Positions 53,319-60,742 of a stretch of DNA of 64,000 nt are shown in pieces (the first letter of the stretch is position 1; every line of letters begins with the position of its first letter). The translations under genes were made by a program, and so were the position numbers. This DNA is from JBJMQS01 sp045802605 (GTDB lineage: Bacteria; Planctomycetota; Planctomycetia; Gemmatales; Gemmataceae), in assembly GCA_045802605.1 (NCBI GenBank), contig JBJMQS010000053.1, positions 124,001 to 188,000 of the forward strand, in the 5' to 3' direction. Below the pieces are notes generated by a model. That model was not told the origin of the DNA and searched no databases. It saw only the letters and a program-made list of their open reading frames with translations.

Positions 53319-54545
53319 CTATAACGCAACCAGTGGCCCCAGTGCCAACACCGTTGGCTGATCGATCGGGAATTGATCCAACACTTCGCGAATTTGCTTG
53401 AGCGTCACCGCTTCGAAGGCCGCCAACTCCACATCGACACTGCGATACTCGCGCAGATACGTCCAGCACATGCCGATGGCTTGCATGCGCCCCATCGGCC
53501 GTTCGCTGCCACGCACCACCCGACTTAAAACTTTGCTCTTGGCCTGCTGCAATTCCTCTTCGGTAATGCCATCGCGCTGCGCCTCGGCCAACACCTTGCG
53601 AATGATCGCCAGGTTCTCCTGCGCTTGCTCGGGCTCGCAGGAATACGACGAGTAAAACGAGCCGGTGCCCTCATACTCGTGGAAGCTCATATCGGCTGAG
53701 TCAGCCAAACCGGGATCGACCAGCTCCCAATACAGCCGGCTGCCCGAGTCGTCGCCAATCGCCATCGCCAGCATGTCGGCCGCGTGACGAAGCGGAGCAT
53801 CTGCCGCCGGCGCGGGTGAGATCAGGATGACATGCTCCTGCGTCACTTTCTTTTTGGTCACGGCCATGATTGAGCCCGACCCTTGCGCGGGCTGAATCCC
53901 CTGCCGGCTAACAGGTCCGTTGTCCCACTTTTTGCACGCCTCGGCGACCAGTTCAGTGAGCCGATTCCAATCAAAGTTGCCGGCGGCCGCCACCGTGACG
54001 TTCGACGCCACATAGCGCCGGCGGAAATAGTCGTGCATCTGATCGCGAGTAAGCGCTCGGATGCTCTCCGGCGTCCCCAGGATGGAGTTGCCCAGCGGAT
54101 GCTGGTCGAAATAGTGCTTCTTCGCATGGTCGTACGCGGACCAGCCCGGCTGATCCTCGTACATGCCGATCTCTTCGATGATGACGTTCTTCTCCATGTT
54201 GAAGTCGTCATCGCGGAGGCTGGGCCGAAGAATGTCGGCGAGGACGTCCACCGCCTGCGGCAAATACTCAGGCAACACGGCCGCGTAAAAGACGGTGTTC
54301 TCTTCGCTGGTGAAGGCGTTGTAATTGGCGCCGATGCGGTCGAAGTCGCGGTTGACCTCGAGGGCCGAGCGGCGGGGCGTGCCCTTGAACACCATGTGCT
54401 CGAGGAAATGCGAGACGCCGCATTCTTCGGGTGTCTCGTCGCGGGAACCCGTGCGAACGAAGAAGCCCAGCGCGACCGAGCGAGCCGATGGGCTCAGCTC
54501 GCCGATGATGTTCAAGCCATTAGGCAGCGTGTGTTTTTGAAACAT
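53319..54545 (-). CDS. M16 zinc peptidase, catalytic subunit
   Basis: 408 residues. The inverted zinc motif HFLEH (residues 46-50, in GVSHFLEHMVFKGT) is intact, with a downstream Glu in ENVIIEEIGMYED as in M16 processing peptidases. The N-terminus is KHTLPNGLNIIGE. Two M16 halves make up the chain, as in mitochondrial MPP-beta and bacterial homologues. The gene starts 2 bp after the stop of a second M16 gene that lacks the zinc ligands, so the pair likely forms a heterodimer. Substrate unknown, probably peptides. Confidence 0.92.
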   Translation of the reverse strand: MFQKHTLPNGLNIIGELSPSARSVALGFFVRTGSRDETPEECGVSHFLEHMVFKGTPRRSALEVNRDFDRIGANYNAFTSEENTVFYAAVLPEYLPQAVDVLADILRPSLRDDDFNMEKNVIIEEIGMYEDQPGWSAYDHAKKHYFDQHPLGNSILGTPESIRALTRDQMHDYFRRRYVASNVTVAAAGNFDWNRLTELVAEACKKWDNGPVSRQGIQPAQGSGSIMAVTKKKVTQEHVILISPAPAADAPLRHAADMLAMAIGDDSGSRLYWELVDPGLADSADMSFHEYEGTGSFYSSYSCEPEQAQENLAIIRKVLAEAQRDGITEEELQQAKSKVLSRVVRGSERPMGRMQAIGMCWTYLREYRSVDVELAAFEAVTLKQIREVLDQFPIDQPTVLALGPLVAL

Positions 54546-54547
54546 GT

Positions 54548-55783
54548 TCAGCTTTTCACTTCCAATGCCTTTGGGCCGAGTGTGACGACGGTAAAATCCT
54601 TTGCCGGATATCGCTTCAAGTGTTCGATGATCGACGAGGAACTGAGGCCATCAATGGCGGCTTTGATTTCATCCGAGGTTCGGACCCGTCCCAGATAATA
54701 CCAATCACTTGCCAGCGAACCGGCCCGAGCGCCCGTCGATTCTTCCTGCATGATCAGCGACGACTTCAAGCCGGCTTGCACGCGCTCGACCTCGTCGGTT
54801 TCGATGCCATCCACAAGTCGCTTCAATTCGCCGAGCGTAACGTCAAGCGTTTCCTGCGCCCGTTCATTGGTCGTGCCGGCATAGGCAAGCACGCTGGCGC
54901 GGTCTTTGAATGTCGAATAGCTGGCGAAGACGGCATAACAAAGGCCCCGTTCCTCGCGGACATGCGTGAATAGCCGCGAGCTCATGCCGCCGGAGAGAAT
55001 ATTCACAGCGCCGAGTGCGTGATAGTAATCCGCATGCCCGACCGGCACGCTCGGATAGGCAATGCCGATCTGCGTCTGCGTGGTCTCTTTGCTAATGTGC
55101 TCGCGAATGGTCTTCGAAGGGCCGAAGCCGTTCGCCTCGGCGGGCCCCTTCTTCCATTCGCCGAACAAACGGCCAATTTGGTCCTTCAGCGGTTGCCACT
55201 CGATACTGCCGGCGACCGAAATGATGGCGCCATTCGGATGAAAGTGCCGCTCGAAATGCTGGCGGACATCTTTGGAAGTAATCGCGTTGAGGCCTTCTTC
55301 GGTGCCCCGCCGATCGTTCGAAAGTGGTGCGGGATAATGTCGCTTGCGCAGTTCGAGCATCACCTTTTGCCGCGGCTCATCCTCGATCGCGGCGAGATCT
55401 TGCAATGCCAGCGATCGCACCGGGTCCAGTTCATCTTCCGGCAGATGTGGCCGCAAGAGAATGTCGGCATAGATATCGAGCACTTGCGGCAAGTTGCGCG
55501 CTAGTGTCGCACCTGCGAGGCGCGAGTGCATCGACCCGGCTGACTCGCTGCGATCGAGTCCCAAGTTATCTAACGCCAGCGTCAATTCTCTGCTGTCGCG
55601 TTCGCCGGCACCGCGGGTGAGCAACTCGGCCAAAATAGTGCTGATGCCCGCTCGCTCGGGAGGATCGTAAACGCAGCCCGCGGGGATCAGAAAATTGACG
55701 GCCGCCGAGCGAACGTGCTCCATCCGCTCGGCGAGCAGCGTGAGTCCGTTCGGAAAAGAATGCTGATAAATATCCGCGGCCAC
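54548..55783 (-). CDS. M16 peptidase-like subunit lacking zinc ligands
   Basis: 411 residues with a GTG start and GAGGG upstream. N-terminus YQHSFPNGLTLLAERM. Where the active partner has HFLEH, this protein reads TILAE (in RAGISTILAELLTRGAG), so His, Glu and His are replaced and it should be catalytically inactive. The C-terminal half keeps the M16 layout (VREERGLCYAVFASYS), which includes the Arg/Tyr pair used for substrate backbone binding. Family precedent: MPP-alpha and similar subunits assist substrate recognition. Directly upstream of the active subunit (2-bp gap). Confidence 0.9.
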   Translation of the reverse strand: MAADIYQHSFPNGLTLLAERMEHVRSAAVNFLIPAGCVYDPPERAGISTILAELLTRGAGERDSRELTLALDNLGLDRSESAGSMHSRLAGATLARNLPQVLDIYADILLRPHLPEDELDPVRSLALQDLAAIEDEPRQKVMLELRKRHYPAPLSNDRRGTEEGLNAITSKDVRQHFERHFHPNGAIISVAGSIEWQPLKDQIGRLFGEWKKGPAEANGFGPSKTIREHISKETTQTQIGIAYPSVPVGHADYYHALGAVNILSGGMSSRLFTHVREERGLCYAVFASYSTFKDRASVLAYAGTTNERAQETLDVTLGELKRLVDGIETDEVERVQAGLKSSLIMQEESTGARAGSLASDWYYLGRVRTSDEIKAAIDGLSSSSIIEHLKRYPAKDFTVVTLGPKALEVKS

Positions 55784-55830
55784 GGCGGTCCCTCGGGTCG
55801 GCCCCGCAACACCGCGGGATTCCCTGCGTT

Positions 55831-56403
55831 TTATGTTAACGCGGGGACTTCGGCGACCAAAGGCAGCGGGCCCTGCACCGGTTTGTACACCGTCCGGCGA
55901 TGGCTAAAGCCCAGCCGGCGATAAAGCCGCACCGCCGGTTCATTGTGAGCTGTCACTTCAAGACTCATCTTCGAAAGGCCCGCGGCGCGAAAACCGTGCA
56001 TCGCTTGCACCATGAGCGATCCACCCAAACCCCGACCGCGATAAGCCGGAGTCACTCCCAGGTTCTGGATGCCGCCGGCCCCGTAGGCATCGCGCACGCC
56101 TTGCACGGTGCCGCAAGTATCGATGCCGTTGGCGATGAGCCAAGTCGCTCCGGGCACAAAGCCCGGCATGTCGCGGATCGTGCTCATCAGGCGGATACAA
56201 CCGTCAAGCGTAGCCAGGCACGGGAACAAGGCCGAATCGTAATGCTCGCAAAACGCTTCGTGCTTGGCCTTGGCATGCCGCATCACGAGACTATCGTCCC
56301 ACGGCAACAGGTAAAAGCCTTCCGGCAGAAGAGCTGCCGGCGGCAACGTGCCGCGCAAATCGCGCTCCAAGCGGAAGCGTTTGCAATAACTGAGGCCGAA
56401 CAT
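55831..56403 (-). CDS. GNAT family N-acetyltransferase
   Basis: 190 residues, GGGGAGGG five bases upstream of the ATG. The acetyl-CoA signature GVTPAYRGRGLGGSLM (R-x-x-G-x-G/A type) lies near residue 118-133, followed by VTAHNEPAVRLYRRLGFSHR, the usual C-terminal strand of GNAT. The N-terminal part has an extra CKRF/RLERDL segment of unknown meaning. Substrate is not predictable. It begins the leftward strand region toward the M16 genes; 47 bp separate it from the upstream start of the M16 pair. Confidence 0.88.
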   Translation of the reverse strand: MFGLSYCKRFRLERDLRGTLPPAALLPEGFYLLPWDDSLVMRHAKAKHEAFCEHYDSALFPCLATLDGCIRLMSTIRDMPGFVPGATWLIANGIDTCGTVQGVRDAYGAGGIQNLGVTPAYRGRGLGGSLMVQAMHGFRAAGLSKMSLEVTAHNEPAVRLYRRLGFSHRRTVYKPVQGPLPLVAEVPALT

Positions 56404-56441
56404 CGTCGCCCTCCCCGCGACCGCACTTGCTAAGGTCGATA

Positions 56442-56696
56442 TTACTCTGGTGCCGAATTGGAGTCAAAGTTCTGATTGAGTCTAGACGCAGATTTGTTCC
56501 AGGAGAGCCATTCATAGATAAACGCGGCCAACGCACAAACCGCCGCCGCAATGAAGAAGGTAACTTCGCCCCGCCACCAGACGGGGTCGCTTTCCGGAAT
56601 TGCGAATGAGCTGAACTTCAATACCGAGCAGATCGCGCCAAGGGACACCAGCACAAGCGCGGGAAGATGAATAAGAAATCGCCGTTGGCTTGGCAC
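56442..56696 (-). CDS. Small two-helix membrane protein
   Basis: 84 residues with a GTG start and AAGG close upstream. Two hydrophobic segments: about 9-30 (LPALVLVSLGAICSVL) and 45-64 (VTFFIAAAVCALAAFIYEWL). The C-terminal tail is Asn/Ser-rich. No family is recognised. It lies 14 bp downstream of the 56711-57130 gene and is probably co-transcribed with it. Confidence 0.5.
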   Translation of the reverse strand: MPSQRRFLIHLPALVLVSLGAICSVLKFSSFAIPESDPVWWRGEVTFFIAAAVCALAAFIYEWLSWNKSASRLNQNFDSNSAPE

Positions 56697-56710
56697 GCCT
56701 TAGTCCTATT

Positions 56711-57130
56711 TCAATAAAAACTCTGAACCCATCCTTCATGGGGCTTCGTGCTGTCGTAGGTCCAATCGTCCGTTGCCCAACTCTCGTAATGCAGTCGATA
56801 AGTGGTGTCGGTGGTGCGGAGATAATCAACCGGATACAGTGCTCCCTGATCGTAAGCCTTCGGCATTGGTTTACCGCGAAGCGCAATTAACTCAGCTTCG
56901 TCCGTTGGAACTCTACCAAGGCGTGTTCGAATGTCTTCCAAGTCCACCAGCAGTTTGCGCAGCGTTACGCTGTTTTCTCTGTGCTCACGCTCGCTTTGAC
57001 GGCGACCCGTCCCGTATGCGATAAGAATCGCCAAGCCGAAGGCGTTTAACACGGAGACAGCAAGCAAGATGGCGCCGAGAATTCGCTTCGCGCGACTGCG
57101 GCGATACGGCTTCGTTGGCAGATCCATCAT
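56711..57130 (-). CDS. Membrane-anchored small protein with pseudopilin-like tail
   Basis: 139 residues; the ATG at 57130 is preferred over 57127 because GAGG lies ten bases upstream. The N-terminal helix RILGAILLAVSVLNAFGLAILIAY anchors it; a charged helix (REHRENSVTLRKLLVDLEDI) follows and the tail (RLGRVPTDEAELIALRGKP, YPVDYLRTTDTTYRLHYES) resembles the extracytoplasmic part of GspG-type pseudopilins (short T2SS-like beta region). However the usual GFTLxE leader is absent. It may be a membrane-associated protein of another type. It neighbours two other small membrane proteins. Confidence 0.5.
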   Translation of the reverse strand: MMDLPTKPYRRSRAKRILGAILLAVSVLNAFGLAILIAYGTGRRQSEREHRENSVTLRKLLVDLEDIRTRLGRVPTDEAELIALRGKPMPKAYDQGALYPVDYLRTTDTTYRLHYESWATDDWTYDSTKPHEGWVQSFY

Positions 57131-57191
57131 ATTACCGAAACCTCGCGCTCATGCGGCGGTAAAATTGCCGGCTGCCGTCAACCTACGCTCG

Positions 57192-58196
57192 TCACTGATC
57201 CGGTGCACAGTTTGATGCAGCACCCGCATCCAATTGCGGCTCCAATATTCGTCCGACGAATGCTGCGGGCACTGCGTCTTCCGTGAGCGTTGTTACCTTC
57301 TGTTGCTTGCCCTGTCCGCTCGCCAGTGCCATGGCAATTCGCCCTTCCTGGCAGGTCTTGCACCAGATCAGCTTCGTGCGCACCCGACTGGGGAGCTTTT
57401 CGTTCGCCTTGACCGCGCCGGCCGCGCGCAACTCTTTTTTGACCTCGTCGGCTCGACCTTCGCCGATGAATGTTCGCAGCCGGGCGATGACCTGTTCCGC
57501 GTTGGCGGCAGCTTGTTGTTGTTCCCGAGCGTATGCGTCCTGCGCCTCCTGATCCTTTTTGCCAATTTTCTTCACCGGCACGCTCGCGGGTACCACCCCG
57601 AGTAACGTCGTTTTCATGTAACGCTGACAACGGTTGCAATAGGGCACCGAGTAAAGCGCCAAAGGCGCGATGAGCCCGCTCAGAATAAAACCGGCCGCGC
57701 CGAGCAGGACGAACACGTAACCCCAGCCACCGAGCGGTGTGCCCGGCTTATTGCCGGGTCCTTTGTCTTTCCATGCAAAGCTGCGCGCTTTGAAGTCGTA
57801 ATACTGCGCAAATGATGGCTGCTGCGGTCCGATGATCAACCCCCGCTGTGTCAAACCGTCCATCACATCACGGTACTCGACGTATTCTGCCGTGACATAC
57901 GCGCCGGCCTGAATGATCAGCACCGCGAAAAGCAGACTTCTACTGATCCGGGTCCCGCTGACCCAAGAAGCGATTCCGTAGCCGCTCGCTGCGGCGACCC
58001 CGACGATGATCGCCCCGGCCGGGATGACGTAGTCGGCATACCAGCCCATGATGTGAAAGTCGTCGGTATTCTTGCCCAACCAATACACGCCGGCCAGCGT
58101 GGCGGCAGAGGTGGCAAGCCCGCAAATGAGAACGGCAAAATATGGCTTCTGGCGACGAGTGCCGGGTTCCGTTGACGGGACAGATTCAACATCCAT
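57192..58196 (-). CDS. Multi-pass membrane protein with CxxC motifs, unknown
   Basis: 334 residues from the ATG at 58196, with AGGAG seven bases upstream. Four hydrophobic segments lie in about 20-185 (VLICGLATSAATLAGVYWL, VIPAGAIIVGVAAASGYGI, RSLLFAVLIIQAGAYV, YVFVLLGAAGFILSGLI). The cytoplasmic tail has YCNRCQRYMKT and LIWCKTCQEG, each CxxC, suggesting a zinc ribbon or metal site formed from both. An Ala/Glu-rich helical segment lies between them. No named family. It is in the leftward run of small membrane genes. Confidence 0.55.
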   Translation of the reverse strand: MDVESVPSTEPGTRRQKPYFAVLICGLATSAATLAGVYWLGKNTDDFHIMGWYADYVIPAGAIIVGVAAASGYGIASWVSGTRISRSLLFAVLIIQAGAYVTAEYVEYRDVMDGLTQRGLIIGPQQPSFAQYYDFKARSFAWKDKGPGNKPGTPLGGWGYVFVLLGAAGFILSGLIAPLALYSVPYCNRCQRYMKTTLLGVVPASVPVKKIGKKDQEAQDAYAREQQQAAANAEQVIARLRTFIGEGRADEVKKELRAAGAVKANEKLPSRVRTKLIWCKTCQEGRIAMALASGQGKQQKVTTLTEDAVPAAFVGRILEPQLDAGAASNCAPDQ

Positions 58197-58416
58197 CACG
58201 CTGCTCCTGGAATTCAAACGCGAATTGGTACGGCCGACCTAGCAATTCCCCATCCACAATTAAAATATCGCGCATTTTTCCAGGCACTACTGCGCGAAGC
58301 GGAGTTTTTGCGGGGACAACCAAGTCAGAATGGAGACTTCGTGTACAAGACTGAACGCTATGCCAATATTGATGTGACCGGCAGGTCGGCGGGTTTCAAT
58401 GTGCTGCTTAGCCGAG

Positions 58417-58461
58417 GTAACGATCCCCTCTCCCTTGCGGGAGAGGGGAGAAGATCGTTAC
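58417..58461. terminator. Imperfect palindrome ending the 58458-59480 gene
   Basis: GTAACGATC (58417-58425) pairs with GATCGTTAC (58453-58461), and CCCTCTCCC pairs with GGGAGAGGG in the centre. The right arm contains the reverse-strand stop codon of the following gene (58458-58460). A terminator-like element; the stem is long, but there is no U-run. Confidence 0.55.
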
Positions 58462-59480
58462 TCCATTTCCTTCGGCTTTTCCTTCTCTTTTTCCTTCTCA
58501 GGCTTCAACAGCTCCTCCACGATCTTGCCAGGGATGGAAAGGCTCGCAGAGACTTTGGTGCCGTTGGCTTCGGCTTTGGTTTTGGCGATTTGAGTCTTCA
58601 GCGCTTCGCCCTTAGCACCCAAGGCCTCCCGAATTTTCTCGACCATTTCGCCGAGGTGCTGATTCGCTTCCTTGGCTTGATCGGACGCCTTGGCCGCGTC
58701 CTTGTACTCGACGTCGAACTTGCTGGTCAGGTCTTTGTCGAGAATCAAATTGACTGCCATCGCCGTGAAGTCCGCCTGTTCATTGCCGACGCCGGCGACG
58801 AACAAGAAGTCATTGGCGTTACGTTTGGCGATCTGTGCGGCCAGCTTTTCGCTGGGTTTGCCGGCTGCGCCGAACGATTGCTCGGCCAATTCTTCAGACG
58901 AAGCGATGTGCAAGATACCTTTTTCGGGGACGGTGAAGTACACCTTTTGATCGCCTTGCGGCGGAGTCATGACATAGATCGTGCCCATGCTCTTCTTGAC
59001 GACGTCGATCTTGCCCGCTTGCGGGAATGCGCCCGACATTTGAGCGATCATGTCCGCGCCTTCTTTGCTAATTGCCTCGCTCTTGATCAAGACGATCGCA
59101 TCGGGCATGCCTGCTTGAGCGGACCCTGCGATGACGATGTCCGTCACGAACTTCTTGGCGATATCAAACCCCTGTGCGATCTTCTGCTCGTCGCCGAGGT
59201 CCTTGATGGCCGCCTTGAGCTGATCTTCCGGCAGGTCCGGCGCACCGGGCAGACCTTTGAGCAGAGCCATGCCTTCGACCATTTGGTCGCCGTATCGCTC
59301 GAACGCCATTGGTACGGCTTTGCGCACGAGCTGGCTCGTGAAGAATTTCGGGGGCGTGATGTGCACATAGAATTCACTCTTCGCCGGAACGTACTTGTCA
59401 AAGTCGCCGGCGCGGGTCGCCGGGGCGACCGCCAAGCTCGCCAGCGCGGCAAAGCTCAAAATCAAAGTTCGGACGCTCAT
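58458..59480 (-). CDS. Secreted hypothetical protein
   Basis: 340 residues; GGAGGAACC lies just before the ATG. Signal peptide RTLILSFAALASLAVAPATRA, cleaved near residue 24. The mature protein has mixed alpha/beta composition (DIVIAGSAQAGMPDAIVLIKS, GTIYVMTPPQGDQKVYFTVP, NDFLFVAGVGNEQADFTAM) and a Lys/Glu-rich tail (KPEKEKEKEKPKEME). No known motif. It resembles the type of planctomycete exported protein with two similar alpha/beta halves, but no firm family. The gene is downstream of sucB, separated by 18 bp, so possibly in one transcript. Confidence 0.65.
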   Translation of the reverse strand: MSVRTLILSFAALASLAVAPATRAGDFDKYVPAKSEFYVHITPPKFFTSQLVRKAVPMAFERYGDQMVEGMALLKGLPGAPDLPEDQLKAAIKDLGDEQKIAQGFDIAKKFVTDIVIAGSAQAGMPDAIVLIKSEAISKEGADMIAQMSGAFPQAGKIDVVKKSMGTIYVMTPPQGDQKVYFTVPEKGILHIASSEELAEQSFGAAGKPSEKLAAQIAKRNANDFLFVAGVGNEQADFTAMAVNLILDKDLTSKFDVEYKDAAKASDQAKEANQHLGEMVEKIREALGAKGEALKTQIAKTKAEANGTKVSASLSIPGKIVEELLKPEKEKEKEKPKEME

Positions 59481-59498
59481 GGTTCCTCCGCAAAAGGG

Positions 59499-60728
59499 TT
59501 AGACCTCGAGCAAGAGCCGCTCGGGGTGCTCAACACATTCCTTCACTCGAACAAGAAACTGCACCGCCTCCCGGCCATCGATAATGCGATGGTCGTAGGT
59601 CAGGGCCAAGTACATCATGGGACGAATCACTGCTTGATCACCCACCGCGATGGGCCGGTTGATTGTGGCATGCATGCCGAGAATGCCGGATTGCGGCGGA
59701 TTCAAAATCGGCGTGGACATCATGGAGCCGAACACGCCGCCGTTGGTGACGGTGAACGTCCCGCCCTGCAAATCAGTGGTGGCGAGCTTGCCGTCACGCG
59801 CTTTGATGGCCAGCGCACCAATCTCTTTCTCGATCGCCGCGAAGCTCAACATGTCGGCATCTTTGAGCACCGGAACGATGAGACCTTTCTCCGTGCTGAC
59901 CGCGACGCCGACGTTGTAAAAGTTCTGATAAACAATGTCGGAGCCATCGATCCGGGCGTTGACCGCGGGAAATGCTCGCAAGGCCTCGACGGCCGCTTTG
60001 ACGAAGAAAGACATGAAGCCGAGCTTCACGCCGTGTTTCTTCTCGAACTTGTCCTTGAATTCACTTCGCATCCGCATGATGCCGGACATGTCGGCTTCAT
60101 TGAAGGTGGTCAGCGAAGCGGTCGTCTGTTGCGATTCCAGCAGCCGGGCGGCGATGCGTTGCCGCAGGGCCGACATCCTTTGGCGATTCTCACGCGGACC
60201 TGAATGCCCGCTCGTTGCAACGGGTGGAGTTTGCCCGTGTCCATTTGTGTTGGGGCCGACGAGCACATCTTCTTTAGTGATTCGTCCGCCGCGACCCGTG
60301 CCGGTGAGCTGGCCCGGATCAATGCCGCGCGACTCTGCGTGAACGCGGGCCGATGGCGACATTCCGGCAGTTAGCACCGGCTGTAGTTGTTTTTCTTGTT
60401 TGGGTGGCTGGGGCTGAGTCTTCGAAGCCCCAGGACTGGGGTGTCCCAAAGCCTCCACCCCAGGCACCCGAGTGGTCGTCTCTGGCACTGCAATGGACTC
60501 ATCGATCGAGCCAATCACGCTGCCAACTGGGACGGTCGTGCCTTCGCCGATGGTTGCCTTCACGCGGCCCGAGGCTGGCGAGCGCACTTCGGTGGTCGCC
60601 TTCTCGCTCTCCAACTCGGCCACGGGTTCATCGCGCCGGACCAATTCGCCGTCCTTCTTGATCCAGCGCGCGAGCACTCCTTCGCTGATGGATTCTCCGA
60701 ACGATGGCACCTTGATCTCAACGGGCAT
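59499..60728 (-). CDS. sucB: Dihydrolipoamide succinyltransferase (E2 of 2-oxoglutarate dehydrogenase)
   Basis: 409 residues from the ATG at 60728, with GGAG six bases upstream; longer frames run into sucA and are rejected. N-terminal lipoyl domain: VEIKVPSFGESISEGVLARW with lipoyl Lys in ESEKATTEV (residue about 43). A peripheral-subunit binding domain SPSARVHAESRGIDPGQLTG follows near residue 125, and the catalytic domain ends with YDHRIIDGREAVQFL (HxxxD/G). It transfers the succinyl group to CoA in the TCA cycle. It is 14 bp downstream of sucA, co-transcribed; no lpd gene in this window. Confidence 0.95.
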   Translation of the reverse strand: MPVEIKVPSFGESISEGVLARWIKKDGELVRRDEPVAELESEKATTEVRSPASGRVKATIGEGTTVPVGSVIGSIDESIAVPETTTRVPGVEALGHPSPGASKTQPQPPKQEKQLQPVLTAGMSPSARVHAESRGIDPGQLTGTGRGGRITKEDVLVGPNTNGHGQTPPVATSGHSGPRENRQRMSALRQRIAARLLESQQTTASLTTFNEADMSGIMRMRSEFKDKFEKKHGVKLGFMSFFVKAAVEALRAFPAVNARIDGSDIVYQNFYNVGVAVSTEKGLIVPVLKDADMLSFAAIEKEIGALAIKARDGKLATTDLQGGTFTVTNGGVFGSMMSTPILNPPQSGILGMHATINRPIAVGDQAVIRPMMYLALTYDHRIIDGREAVQFLVRVKECVEHPERLLLEV

Positions 60729-60742
60729 TGCGGGCTCCGCGT

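Noticed and set aside
58308..60203. 631-codon plus-strand open frame
   Set aside because: Shadows sucB and the 58458-59480 gene; no protein-family signal.
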